Shown here one piece after another: positions 1 through 9,605 of a stretch of 64,000 nt of DNA. Numbering within the stretch: position 1 is the first letter of the stretch; each line of letters opens with the position of its first letter. A program made the position numbers and the translations under genes. The DNA is from Bartonella sp. DB5-6 (GTDB lineage Bacteria > Pseudomonadota > Alphaproteobacteria > Rhizobiales > Rhizobiaceae): contig NZ_JH725119.1 in NCBI RefSeq assembly GCF_000278115.1, positions 112,220 through 176,219 of the forward strand, written 5' to 3'. A model generated the notes under the pieces. The model made no database searches, was not told the DNA's origin, and saw only the letters and a program-made list of their open reading frames with translations.

Positions 1-2494
1 TGAAAAAGTTTCGAGCTGGTTTCATCCATTTCAATACTTGAATATCATCTTCTAATATTTGGGCAAACCGTAATTCCCCTTCTACAGAATCAAATTTTTG
101 CAAAGGATAACAGCATTTTGTAAAGCCCCCAAATACAAGTGTTCTAATGTCGCTTTTAATAGAAGGAATACAACGAAAATCAATCGGAGATGAGCCTTGT
201 GGTAGTGTGTAGTGAATAGGCAGTAAGGTTGTAAATCCCCTTGTAACTCTAACCTCATAATCCCGCTGTGTTTCCCACTGATGTGACTTTAATTGAGCAA
301 CTATAAAAGCAGTAAGTTGATGCTGATAGTGAATCAATACATTCTCAACGGCAGCATCATTTGGTAAATAAGATTGGAAATGCTGCACCAACTGACCCGC
401 TAATTTTCGTAATAATGGTGTATGGTTGTCATAATCTATAAAGTCATTATCAATAAAACTACGAATGATATAATTTTCAAGATGAGGCTCTTTGAGATAC
501 TCATTTTCAGAGGTAAGAAAAATGCTTTTATGTGTGCGTAATTCTCGAATTAAAAGCTCTTTACTAATAGGTTGCAAATTTAAACTTTCTAGGTTTTCCA
601 AGTCAAAATCAGAAAAACCATAAGTAACCTCACCAGAGGGAATAAGCACAATATTGGGAATATCTATTATAAATTCTGCTAATTTTTTTGTTAGGTTTGC
701 AACCATTTTTGGCACCAAAGCCTCAGCCTCTACCTTTGTGGTATCAGAAATAAGGGCATCCTTTGAAGCGTGCACGGTTGCTATAACTTCATTACTGATT
801 TTTTCTTGTATGGCAGTGGAGCAAAGTGATAGAGAACTCGGTAAATTTTCATATCCTTTAATAACATTCCACGTGATATCAGCAATTTTTTTCTCTTCGG
901 GAGTTGATAGAGATGGAGCTGTATTATGTAACATGACATCTTGTAAATCAGATGCTCCGTTTATATCGGAATGACGTATTACCATCGTTTGTATAGATTC
1001 TGTTTGTGCTAGGCTTGGCACTGTGAGTATATCTGATTTTTCAAATGATATATCACCCCCTATTCCAATCTCAATATGCTTTTTAATAATTGAGTTTGGA
1101 TCATTGGCACGATCAATAATATCTTGAAAACGATCATGTGCAATAATTGTCAAACGATCAATAGCTTCTATGCCGGTTTTACGACCATAAGGCAAACGTA
1201 ATCCACGACCTATTGTTTGCTCAGTTAAAATTTCTGAAGCAGATGCACGCAATGGCACGATGGTATAAAGATTGGTTACATCCCATCCTTCCTTCAATTT
1301 ATTAACATGAATAACAATTTCCGTTGGCTCACTAGGATCTTCAATTGCAATCAGCTTTTGAATATTTTTATCTTCTTCTGTAATCGACTGTTTTGAATGA
1401 ATTTCTATAACTTTTCCTTTATAAGTACCCGCAAAAAAATCATCAGATTCTAATAAATTACGTAATTCTCGCGCATGTTCTGTATCTTGAGCTACAACTA
1501 AAATGAAAGGTTTAATGAATTTCTTTTTATAATCATTAGCATAAACAATTAAATCTGCTTTCACGTTTTCGTGCGTATGAATTGCATCTTGTAGTTTAAT
1601 ATGCTCCAATTGTTCAAGCGTATAATTCTTTGGTTGAAAGTCTTTACGTGTAGCAACAGCTGGCTCTTTCACGAACCCATCTCTCATAGCCTCTGCAAGT
1701 GAATAGCCGTAAACAACGTTTTTAAAATCTACTGGTTTTGTACCTATTGTTTTCGGTGTCGCTGTAAGTTCTATGCCTAAAACAGGTTTTAATTCATTAA
1801 TGGCCGAAACGCCCGCAGATGCACGGTAACGGTGCGCTTCATCCATCAACAAAACTAAATCAGGAAGATTTGCGAGATAATCGAAATAACTTTCTCCAAT
1901 AGTTTCTTGCAAGCGTTTAATTCGTGGGACACTGGATTTTGCAGCTCCTTTTTTATTATCTTTTGTGTTAATTTTGGAAATATTAAAAATATTGATGAAA
2001 GCTGTATCACTATTTTCAAACAAACGCTGTTGCCCGTGAAATTGCTGTGCATCAGAGCAGACTCCTTTACCGCTTTCATAATCTTCACCCGTAATAATTA
2101 TCGGTCTATTTGCTACAAATTCACTAATTCCACTGAATACATATTTTGGACTTTGAGGATTAAAATCATGTTTTAATTTTTCATAAATAGTCAAATTGGG
2201 TGCCAAGATAAAAAAATGGCGACTGCGACCTGTTAAATAAAGATAGCTGATAAAAGCACCCATCAGTCGTGTTTTTCCGACCCCCGTAGCTAAGGCAAAA
2301 CAAAAAGAAGGAAAATCGCGTTCAAAATCTTGTACAGAAGGATAGAGATCTTTGATTACTTCCAGATCCGCAACTAAATCAGCATTTTTAGAAAGTTTGA
2401 TATTATCTAAAATTCGCACCAAAATATTTAAGGCTTCATGTTGAGGATAGCGCAACGATAAGCGAGCAGAAATCCTTTTTTCAACAGCGTTCAT
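1..2494 (-). CDS. res: Type III restriction enzyme, Res subunit (3' end outside window)
   Basis: The reading frame starts with ATG at 2494 on the minus strand and stays open to the left edge, so about 831 N-terminal residues are visible and the C-terminus is missing. Reading it by hand shows an SF2 helicase core: Walker A ATGVGKTRL near residue 68, a DEAH box (LMDEAHRYRA), the TATPK motif, and motif VI QTIGRGLRLPYGRKTG near residue 420. This is the type III restriction translocase/endonuclease, which cuts DNA together with Mod. The endonuclease domain of this family is C-terminal and would lie beyond the edge, so integrity cannot be judged. It lies 22 bp downstream of mod and is probably cotranscribed with it. 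Confidence 0.9.
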   Translation of the reverse strand, partial: MNAVEKRISARLSLRYPQHEALNILVRILDNIKLSKNADLVADLEVIKDLYPSVQDFERDFPSFCFALATGVGKTRLMGAFISYLYLTGRSRHFFILAPNLTIYEKLKHDFNPQSPKYVFSGISEFVANRPIIITGEDYESGKGVCSDAQQFHGQQRLFENSDTAFINIFNISKINTKDNKKGAAKSSVPRIKRLQETIGESYFDYLANLPDLVLLMDEAHRYRASAGVSAINELKPVLGIELTATPKTIGTKPVDFKNVVYGYSLAEAMRDGFVKEPAVATRKDFQPKNYTLEQLEHIKLQDAIHTHENVKADLIVYANDYKKKFIKPFILVVAQDTEHARELRNLLESDDFFAGTYKGKVIEIHSKQSITEEDKNIQKLIAIEDPSEPTEIVIHVNKLKEGWDVTNLYTIVPLRASASEILTEQTIGRGLRLPYGRKTGIEAIDRLTIIAHDRFQDIIDRANDPNSIIKKHIEIGIGGDISFEKSDILTVPSLAQTESIQTMVIRHSDINGASDLQDVMLHNTAPSLSTPEEKKIADITWNVIKGYENLPSSLSLCSTAIQEKISNEVIATVHASKDALISDTTKVEAEALVPKMVANLTKKLAEFIIDIPNIVLIPSGEVTYGFSDFDLENLESLNLQPISKELLIRELRTHKSIFLTSENEYLKEPHLENYIIRSFIDNDFIDYDNHTPLLRKLAGQLVQHFQSYLPNDAAVENVLIHYQHQLTAFIVAQLKSHQWETQRDYEVRVTRGFTTLLPIHYTLPQGSSPIDFRCIPSIKSDIRTLVFGGFTKCCYPLQKFDSVEGELRFAQILEDDIQVLKWMKPARNFF

Positions 2495-2516
2495 GAAAAA
2501 CTCCGCTTTTTACTCT

Positions 2517-4136
2517 TTATTCAAACAAATCTAATTCTGTTTGCACGGTATCTTTATCTTTTGGGGATTCTTTTACTACAGCCATTGGTTCAAGATTCGC
2601 TACATTTAAACTGTAATCATCCCTCCCCCACTCACACTTTTCTAATATAGCACGGGGTATTTTAATAAGTGTTAGATTCTCAAAAGATTCTGGCTTCGTA
2701 TCAAAGGCTGAGCAACAAATAAGCAAAGTACGCTGAGGTCCTACCTCTTCACTGATAACACGTAGTTGTTCATGTACCATGGCATTGGTTGTTACATAAA
2801 TATAATCCGTTTCAGTTGAATAACCTTGCATCCAATAATGGTTTTCATCAGGTGCATAGGTAAATCCCATATGTTTGCACATAGCTTCTGAAAGCATGGC
2901 CGCATTATATTCGCGACTAATAATCCATTGTCCCCAAGGATCTTTTTGTAACAGAGAAGGCGCAAGACGGTAATAGCGGAACCCACCACCACCTTGCCAA
3001 TTTACATTTTTAGATATACCACCTTGATCAGTGCCATCGATTACTTGTTTCAAACGAGGAATAATATGGGTATGACAATGTTCACCAAGTTCAATCATAA
3101 TCCACTTGCGCCCCATTTTATGTGCAACCGCACCGGTAGTACCAGAACCCGCAAAGGAATCCAATACAAGATCACCAGGATTGGTGGCTATTCCAATAAT
3201 TCTTTGAAGAAGATGTTCAGGTTTTGGAGTATTAAATAGTTCTATTACATGGTCAGTAAATATTCTTTTCAATTCATCTTTGGCATTTGCATTGTTGGAA
3301 AGACCTATCCAGATAGTTTCCGGAATACTTCCTTTATTTTCTGAAAGAAAAAATTTACGGTATAAATTATTACCTTTGATGATAAGACGGTCTTCTCTAT
3401 CTAACTGTTGCATACTTTCTAAATTAACAAGCCAAAGGCGTTTAGAAAAAAACTTTCCTGTTTTAGTAGTATATTCAAATTCAGATCCGCCCTGCTGTCT
3501 AGCCCACAATCCGAGAACACGATATTCACCTCTTGGATCATTATCTGGATTTGAATATGCTTTTTTTGTTGCATCATCTAATTCAACTCGATTGATATAA
3601 AACTTTGAAGAGTTTTTTGCATAAACTAAGATATGGTCGTGGGTTGTACTAAAGTAACGAGAAGAATTATCCTTTCCTCTTTTTTTATGCCATATAAGAT
3701 TAGCAACAAAGTTATTACGTCCAAATAATTCATCACATAACACTTTTGCATAATGTATTTCATTGTCATCCAACTGCATAAAAAGCACACCATTTTCTGC
3801 CAATAATATGTGCAACAGCACTAGTCTATCTCTCATAAGGCTTAGCCATATGGAATGTTCTAAACCATCTTCATAATGCTCAAAAGCATTGCCAGTATTA
3901 TAAGGTGGGTCGATATAGATACATTTTACTTTACCTGTATACTCTTGTTCAAGCGCTTTGAGTGCAAGCAAATTGTCACCAAAAATGAGTTTATTATCAA
4001 AAATATCCTGAGGAGACACTTGATGCGACGCATGATAAGATTTTTCAGTATCTTCCAATAAAATACGAGGCTCCAGTTTTGGACGTCTTTCTTTTCCAAT
4101 CCAAGTGAGTTCTAATTTGTGTTTATTGTAACGCAT
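2517..4136 (-). CDS. mod: Type III restriction-modification DNA methyltransferase (Mod)
   Basis: This 539-residue protein is a beta-class amino-methyltransferase. The catalytic motif IV DPPYNTG is at residues 76-82 and precedes the AdoMet-binding motif I (LDSFAGSGTTGAVA), which lies in the second half. DPPY is typical of N6-adenine methylases. Between them is a long variable target-recognition region, as in type III Mod proteins. The C-terminal part (after about residue 390) is a non-catalytic extension. It would methylate one strand of a short asymmetric site and give specificity to Res, whose gene follows 22 bp downstream. I see no homopolymer or tandem repeat in the 5' part that would suggest phase variation. 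The gene begins 60 bp after the suf operon and is probably an acquired module. Confidence 0.92.
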   Translation of the reverse strand: MRYNKHKLELTWIGKERRPKLEPRILLEDTEKSYHASHQVSPQDIFDNKLIFGDNLLALKALEQEYTGKVKCIYIDPPYNTGNAFEHYEDGLEHSIWLSLMRDRLVLLHILLAENGVLFMQLDDNEIHYAKVLCDELFGRNNFVANLIWHKKRGKDNSSRYFSTTHDHILVYAKNSSKFYINRVELDDATKKAYSNPDNDPRGEYRVLGLWARQQGGSEFEYTTKTGKFFSKRLWLVNLESMQQLDREDRLIIKGNNLYRKFFLSENKGSIPETIWIGLSNNANAKDELKRIFTDHVIELFNTPKPEHLLQRIIGIATNPGDLVLDSFAGSGTTGAVAHKMGRKWIMIELGEHCHTHIIPRLKQVIDGTDQGGISKNVNWQGGGGFRYYRLAPSLLQKDPWGQWIISREYNAAMLSEAMCKHMGFTYAPDENHYWMQGYSTETDYIYVTTNAMVHEQLRVISEEVGPQRTLLICCSAFDTKPESFENLTLIKIPRAILEKCEWGRDDYSLNVANLEPMAVVKESPKDKDTVQTELDLFE

Positions 4137-4196
4137 ATAATCGTTCTCAAATAAAAATACTTATGAAAAATAAATAACGTATTTGTGAATAGTACT

Positions 4197-4601
4197 TTAG
4201 TACCATCCTACAGCAACTTGCGCCTCTTCTGACATACAATCAGGTGTCCATGGTGGATCAAAAGTCATAGTGACTTCAACATGCGAAACGCCTTCAACTG
4301 CGCTTACAGCATTTTCTACCCAGCCTGGCATTTCACCTGCAACGGGGCATCCTGGTGCTGTGAGTGTCATTTCAATTTTTACGGAACGATCATCTTCAAT
4401 ATCAATACGATAAATTAATCCTAACTCATAAATATCAGCAGGAATTTCCGGATCATAAACTGTTTTGAGAGCAGCAATAATATCATTGGTCATACGATCA
4501 ATTTCATCTGCTGGAATTGCTGATATGTAAGCTTTTTTATTTTCGCTTACAGTTTCAACAGATTCTTCTGTAGAATGATGCTCTGCAATTGATTTAGCCA
4601 T
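4197..4601 (-). CDS. sufT: SUF-associated DUF59/MIP18 protein SufT
   Basis: This is a 134-residue protein with a roughly 35-residue variable N-terminus followed by a MIP18/DUF59 (PaaD-like) domain. The hallmark segments DPEIPADIYELGLIY and TAPGCPVAGEM are visible, and the latter carries the conserved cysteine. Proteins of this family help maturation or transfer of Fe-S clusters and in alphaproteobacteria sit at the end of the suf operon. Its ATG overlaps the last codons of sufS by 8 bp, which suggests translational coupling. An A-type carrier gene (sufA/iscA) usually follows in related genomes. None is visible here, and the next gene downstream is mod of the restriction system. Confidence 0.88.
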   Translation of the reverse strand: MAKSIAEHHSTEESVETVSENKKAYISAIPADEIDRMTNDIIAALKTVYDPEIPADIYELGLIYRIDIEDDRSVKIEMTLTAPGCPVAGEMPGWVENAVSAVEGVSHVEVTMTFDPPWTPDCMSEEAQVAVGWY

Positions 4602-5838
4602 TAAAAAATGTCCTTGCTTTTTCTAATGCTTCCACTAACTGGTCAATGTCTGTATGATTACTATACATGGCTAATGATGCACGACAAGCAGATATTAAAC
4701 CAAAATGTTGTAATAGAGGTTGTGCACAATGCGTTCCTGCACGTATGGCAACACCCTGCCTATCAATAAACATAGCAATGTCATGCGCATGAATGCCTTC
4801 TATTTCAAAAGATATAATAGTACCTTTATGAAGAGAACGGCCATAAATATGCAATGATTTAACTGTTTCAAGTCCTTCATGTGCATAGGATAAAAGTGCT
4901 GTTTCATGTGCATGAATAGCATTTCTATCTTTTTTCTGTATATAATTAATAGCAGCTGCCAATCCAATGGCTTCAGCTATGGGAGGAGTGCCCGCTTCAA
5001 AACGATAGGGGGGAGCATTATAAAAAACTTTATCAATAGTTACATCCTCAATCATTTCCCCTCCTCCTTGAAAAGGATGCATTTCTTCTAGCCTATATTC
5101 TTTACCATAAAGAACGCCAATGCCTGTAGGACCATAAAGCTTATGTCCCGTAAAGACGTACCAATCACAATCAAGGTTTTGCACATCAACTGTTAAATGT
5201 ACAGCAGCCTGAGAACCATCGACAAGAACAGGAATACTATTTTGGTGTGCTAGTTTAACAATTTCTTTAACAGGAGTAATAGTCCCCAATATATTAGACA
5301 TATGCGTAACAGCAACAAGCTTCGTTCTATCAGTCAAAGCATTTTTAAAATCTTCAATATGTAAGGTACCATTCTTATCCACTGGTACGAACACAAGTTT
5401 CACACCTTTTTGTTCACGAATAAAATGCCAAGGAATAATATTGGAGTGATGTTCCATAATAGTGAGAACAATTTCATCGCCTTTATTCAATTTGGACATC
5501 CCCCAACCGTAAGCAACGGTATTAATAGCTTCTGTTGCACTTTTCGTAAAAACAATTTCTTTCACTGTTTGAGCATTTAAAAAAGCACGAACTGTTTCAC
5601 GAGCATCTTCATAAGATTGTGTTGCTGCATTTGATAAAAAATGCATTCCTCGATGCACATTTGCATAACAACATTGGTAGAAATTATTCATCGCATCAAG
5701 CACAGCTTGCGGCTTTTGAGCAGATGCACCACTATCAAGATAAGCCAATCTCTTGCCATAAACACTATGGTGCAAAAGAGGAAAATCATGCCGAATTGCT
5801 TCTACATCATAATTTAATGTTTGTACGTCATTTCCCAT
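4594..5838 (-). CDS. sufS: Cysteine desulfurase SufS
   Basis: This PLP-dependent enzyme takes sulfur from cysteine and passes persulfide to the SufBCD scaffold. The 414-residue product shows the class II (SufS/CsdA) pattern: N-terminal YLDSGASAQKP, a cofactor-binding lysine in VFTGHKLYGPTG, and a short cysteine loop RAGTHCAQPL carrying the persulfide cysteine near residue 370. I chose ATG at 5838 because AAGG lies six bases before it. An upstream in-frame start at 5868 has no better site and would overlap sufD. It lies between sufD and sufT in one operon. The window also has a second, class I desulfurase at 9606-10745. Confidence 0.95.
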   Translation of the reverse strand: MGNDVQTLNYDVEAIRHDFPLLHHSVYGKRLAYLDSGASAQKPQAVLDAMNNFYQCCYANVHRGMHFLSNAATQSYEDARETVRAFLNAQTVKEIVFTKSATEAINTVAYGWGMSKLNKGDEIVLTIMEHHSNIIPWHFIREQKGVKLVFVPVDKNGTLHIEDFKNALTDRTKLVAVTHMSNILGTITPVKEIVKLAHQNSIPVLVDGSQAAVHLTVDVQNLDCDWYVFTGHKLYGPTGIGVLYGKEYRLEEMHPFQGGGEMIEDVTIDKVFYNAPPYRFEAGTPPIAEAIGLAAAINYIQKKDRNAIHAHETALLSYAHEGLETVKSLHIYGRSLHKGTIISFEIEGIHAHDIAMFIDRQGVAIRAGTHCAQPLLQHFGLISACRASLAMYSNHTDIDQLVEALEKARTFFNG

Positions 5839-5846
5839 TTTGTACC

Positions 5847-7106
5847 TTAAACATTTTTTTCTAACCACGTACTAATAATATTTCCCAAAATAGCTTGAAT
5901 ATTATCCTGCGTAATGTCTTCAATAAGCTCGAAGACAAACCCTTTAATTAAAAGTGCACAAGCTGTTTTAAAAGGGATGCCGCGCGCCATGAGATAAAAG
6001 AGATGATCATGATTAATATTGGCAACCGTCGCACCATGACCACATGCAACATCATCAGCAAAAATTTCTAATTCAGGTTTTGCGTTAAATTCCGCATCAT
6101 CTGAAAGAATAAGGCTATTACAAGCCATGCGTGCATCTGTTTTTTGCGCTTTTTGAGCAACGCGTATTATTCCTTGAAAAACACCAACTGCTTTATCCGT
6201 AACCACATTGCGTATAATTTCGGTTGAGGTTGACTTTTCTTCAACATGACGAACGTTCATTGTAAGATCGCTATGCGTTTGCCCAGATAGCAAATTTATT
6301 GCTCGTAATTGAAAATCGGCCTCCTCCCCCTGTAATTCAATATCAATTTCCTGTCTATTAAGTTGGCTACCTATATTAATCACATAAAGCGATAATTTAG
6401 CTCCTTGACCAAGAACCGCACGAAATCGGCCAAACTGTGTAGAACTGAAACCACGATTTCGAATAATTATCCACGTAATATCACTATAAGCAGCAATATC
6501 CAAAGAAAATATAGAACTGACAAAGGTATCTTCATCATTGCCAATCTGGTGTTCAACAAACACAGCTTGACTGTTTTTATCAATTTTTATGTCTGAAAAA
6601 ATATGGGATTGCCCACCCATTTGAATATTTTGTAATTCTATGGGAACAGTTAACTTCGTATTCTCAGGGATGTGAAAAAGCCAACCATCCGTAACAAAAG
6701 CTGTGTTTAATTGCCCAATAAAATCTTCATCAGAAATAATTTGATCTATTTTTACAGAATTTTCTTTTAATGCATCTGCAAGATTTTTTACTGTAATATC
6801 TGCTATGTTTGACCTTGTAGATGATTTGCCATTCTTAATAGAAAAAACAACCTTTTCTGGAAACAAGGAATCAACAAATTTCCTATCATTTACTTCTGAA
6901 AAATCACTAACAGATTTCAATAACGTACGAAGATTCGTATAGTGCCAACTTTCGATTTTACGTGAAGGGAGCCGTGTATTTTGAAACAATTCCATAGCTC
7001 TCTTACGGACTGTCTTATCGCCGGGTAAATTGCTTATACATCGGTTAAAATTATTGAGTATATCTTTTTCAACCTTTAACAATTCTTGCTGTGCGCTCAT
7101 GCTCAT
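5847..7106 (-). CDS. sufD: Fe-S cluster assembly protein SufD
   Basis: This is a 419-residue scaffold subunit of the SufBC2D complex. The C-terminal half is the beta-helix region of the SufB/SufD family, with conserved stretches such as KTDARMACNSL, DDVACGHGATV (the histidine of the SufB-SufD interface) and LFYLMARGI, then the helical tail ending EKNV. The N-terminal half is variable, as usual for SufD. The start at 7106 follows GAGG at good spacing, and this GAGG overlaps the sufC stop. A TTG at 7121 is possible but has no reason to be preferred. Gene order sufB-sufC-sufD-sufS supports the assignment. Confidence 0.93.
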   Translation of the reverse strand: MSMSAQQELLKVEKDILNNFNRCISNLPGDKTVRKRAMELFQNTRLPSRKIESWHYTNLRTLLKSVSDFSEVNDRKFVDSLFPEKVVFSIKNGKSSTRSNIADITVKNLADALKENSVKIDQIISDEDFIGQLNTAFVTDGWLFHIPENTKLTVPIELQNIQMGGQSHIFSDIKIDKNSQAVFVEHQIGNDEDTFVSSIFSLDIAAYSDITWIIIRNRGFSSTQFGRFRAVLGQGAKLSLYVINIGSQLNRQEIDIELQGEEADFQLRAINLLSGQTHSDLTMNVRHVEEKSTSTEIIRNVVTDKAVGVFQGIIRVAQKAQKTDARMACNSLILSDDAEFNAKPELEIFADDVACGHGATVANINHDHLFYLMARGIPFKTACALLIKGFVFELIEDITQDNIQAILGNIISTWLEKNV

Positions 7107-7117
7107 ATTCAATGACC

Positions 7118-7873
7118 TCAAGCCGCTTCACGGATAATATCAGCATATCCATTTTGTTCTAAATAGAGCGCTAACGATTTATCGCCGCTTTTAATAATGC
7201 GTCCTTTATAAAGAACATGTACCGTATCAGGGACAATATAATTAAGCAGGCGTTGATAATGGGTAATAATCAAAAATGAACGCTTTGAATCCCGAAGTTT
7301 ATTAACTCCATCTGCAACAATTTTTAGCGCATCAATATCTAAACCAGAATCTGTTTCGTCTAAAATACAAAGTTTAGGTTCAAGAAGCGCCATTTGTAAA
7401 ATTTCAGCTCGTTTTTTTTCTCCACCTGAAAAACCTACATTTAATGGACGCTTTAGCATGTTCATATCTATTTCAAGTTTTGAAGAAATCTCTTTAACAT
7501 ATTTTATAAATTCAGGAATTTTAAGTTCTTCATTACCACGCGCTTTGCGCTGAGAATTCATCGCAATTTTTAAAAACTCCATAGTTGCCACTCCAGGTAT
7601 TTCCATTGGATATTGAAATGCAAGAAAAATACCGTATGAGGCACGTTCTGCTGGATCCATTTCTAAAATGGATTGCCCATTATAAAGAATATCACCTTCT
7701 ATCACTTCATAATCATTGCGACCAGCAAGCAAATAAGACAAAGTCGATTTTCCAGCTCCATTTTGTCCCATAATAGCAGCAACTTCACCATCTTGAACCG
7801 TTAAGTTTAGACCGCGAATAATTTCTGTATCGGTCCCAACAATCCGAGCACGTAAATTTTTTATCTCTAACAT
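7118..7873 (-). CDS. sufC: Fe-S assembly ATPase SufC
   Basis: This ABC-type ATPase of the SufBCD scaffold has 251 residues. It has Walker A GQNGAGKSTLSYLLAG, signature FSGGEKKRAE and Walker B CILDETDSGLD followed by the H-loop LIITHYQRLL. There is no membrane segment, consistent with a cytosolic energy-providing subunit. The frame can be extended upstream to 7981, but family members start at MLEIKNL, so the ATG at 7873 is used. The extension would run into the sufB end. The stop is followed directly by the sufD ribosome site. Confidence 0.96.
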   Translation of the reverse strand: MLEIKNLRARIVGTDTEIIRGLNLTVQDGEVAAIMGQNGAGKSTLSYLLAGRNDYEVIEGDILYNGQSILEMDPAERASYGIFLAFQYPMEIPGVATMEFLKIAMNSQRKARGNEELKIPEFIKYVKEISSKLEIDMNMLKRPLNVGFSGGEKKRAEILQMALLEPKLCILDETDSGLDIDALKIVADGVNKLRDSKRSFLIITHYQRLLNYIVPDTVHVLYKGRIIKSGDKSLALYLEQNGYADIIREAA

Positions 7874-7925
7874 AATTAAATCCTGTTTTGACTGTTTTAC
7901 GTTAAATACGCTCTTACCTAAACAA

Positions 7926-9437
7926 TTATCCAACGCTACCTTCAAGACTAATACCAATGAGTTTTTGTGCTTCAACAGCAAATTCCATTGGAAGTTTTTG
8001 AATAACTTCTTTTACAAAACCATTCACAATTAACGCTATTGCTTCTTCCTCAGAAATTCCCCGCTGCATAACATAAAAAAGCTGATCATCAGAAATTTTT
8101 GATGTCGTCGCTTCATGTTCAAATTGTGCTGTTGCATTTTTTGCTTCAATATAAGGTACTGTATGGGCACCACAATCATTACCAATTAATAAACTGTCAC
8201 ATTGCGTAAAATTACGTGCATTCTTCGCTTTTCGATGTGCTGTAACTTGCCCCCGATATGTGTTATTTGAAAAACCAGCAGAAATACCTTTCGAAACAAT
8301 ACGACTTGATGTATTTTTCCCTAAATGAATCATTTTAGTACCAGAATCAATCTGTTGATGACCATTTGCAACGGCAATAGAATAAAATTCCCCACGTGAA
8401 TTATCACCACGCAGTAAACAGGATGGGTACTTCCAAGTAATCGCAGAACCGGTTTCAACTTGTGTCCATGAAATCTTAGAATTATCCCCTCGACAATCTC
8501 CTCGCTTCGTTACAAAATTATAAATACCGCCCTTACCTTCTTTGTCACCAGGATACCAATTTTGTACTGTGGAATATTTAATTTCTGCATTTTTCAGCGC
8601 AATAAGTTCAACAACAGCAGCATGAAGTTGGTTTTCATCACGTTGAGGTGCTGTACAGCCTTCAAGATAAGAAACGTAAGAATCTTCATCGGCAATAATG
8701 AGTGTACGTTCAAATTGTCCTGTGTTACGCTCATTAATCCTAAAGTAAGTTGAAAGCTCCATAGGGCAATGAACCCCTTTTGGGATGTAAACAAATGAAC
8801 CATCTGTAAAAACGGCTGCATTTAAGGCGGCATAATAATTATCACCCGCTGGTACAACTGCTCCTAAATATTCCTTAATAAGATCAGGATGTTCTATAAT
8901 TGCTTCTGAAATAGAGCAAAAAATAACGCCAGAACGTGCCAATTCTTTTTTAAATGTCGTCACAACAGAAACAGAATCAAAAACCGCATCAACAGCTACT
9001 TGTCCTGATGCATAAATACTATCATCAAAAGTAGAGGGATCAGATTGTTTTCTTACTCCTGCCAAAATTTCTTGCTCCTTGAGAGGAATGCCAAGTTTCT
9101 CATAGGTTGCCAACAATTCAGGATCTACTTCATCTAAAGATTTTGGCCCTGTATGGTTTTTAGGAGCCGCGTAATAATAAAGCTCTTGAAAATCAATTTT
9201 GGGATATTCAATACGCGCCCAATCAGGCTCTTGCATTGTCAACCAACGGTGAAAAGCTTGCAAACGCCATGTCAACATCCATTCCGGTTCATGTTTTTTA
9301 GCAGAAATAAATTTGATAATATTTTCATCTAAACCTTTGGGAGCTTTATCTGTTTCAATATTGGTTTCAAACCCATATTTATATTGATCAACATCTATTT
9401 CACGCACTTTGCGTATTGTTTCTTGTACTGCCGGCAT
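7926..9437 (-). CDS. sufB: Fe-S cluster assembly scaffold SufB
   Basis: This is the 503-residue main scaffold of the SUF system. Recognisable family segments include [56 protein letters not shown] and a C-terminal [12 protein letters not shown]. The last lies in the region that carries the sulfur-accepting and cluster-binding cysteine of the family. GGAG lies seven bases before the ATG. The gene is separated from the upstream iscS-like gene by 168 bp that contains two perfect palindromes, so it may have its own promoter. Confidence 0.96.
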   Translation of the reverse strand: MPAVQETIRKVREIDVDQYKYGFETNIETDKAPKGLDENIIKFISAKKHEPEWMLTWRLQAFHRWLTMQEPDWARIEYPKIDFQELYYYAAPKNHTGPKSLDEVDPELLATYEKLGIPLKEQEILAGVRKQSDPSTFDDSIYASGQVAVDAVFDSVSVVTTFKKELARSGVIFCSISEAIIEHPDLIKEYLGAVVPAGDNYYAALNAAVFTDGSFVYIPKGVHCPMELSTYFRINERNTGQFERTLIIADEDSYVSYLEGCTAPQRDENQLHAAVVELIALKNAEIKYSTVQNWYPGDKEGKGGIYNFVTKRGDCRGDNSKISWTQVETGSAITWKYPSCLLRGDNSRGEFYSIAVANGHQQIDSGTKMIHLGKNTSSRIVSKGISAGFSNNTYRGQVTAHRKAKNARNFTQCDSLLIGNDCGAHTVPYIEAKNATAQFEHEATTSKISDDQLFYVMQRGISEEEAIALIVNGFVKEVIQKLPMEFAVEAQKLIGISLEGSVG

Positions 9438-9502
9438 AAACTTTCTCCATTTTTTGGTGTCAAGAACCGGTGACTAAAAATCTTGTTTTTCACAAAATCA
9501 AA

Positions 9503-9595
9503 GTGAACAATTCACTACTTAGATTATATGGAAAGTAGGAAAATCTCAATCAAGCTTATTTTTAATAATTCTAATTTATAATTATCAAATGATAA
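9503..9595. promoter_or_regulatory. Two palindromes in the gap before sufB (candidate operators)
   Basis: The 168-bp gap between the iscS-like gene and sufB holds GTGAACAATTCAC (9503-9515, 5-bp arms) and TTATCAAATGATAA (9582-9595, 6-bp arms). Perfect palindromes of this size near a suf promoter would fit binding of a dimeric iron or Fe-S responsive regulator. Which one (RirA, Irr, IscR or another) cannot be told from the sequence. No regulator gene of this type lies next to the operon. Confidence 0.3.
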
Positions 9596-9605
9596 ATTCC
9601 ACCCC

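Noticed and set aside
2517..4136. Phase-variable repeat tract in mod
   Set aside because: Phase-variable type III mod genes carry tandem repeats or long homopolymers, and none is seen in the coding sequence.
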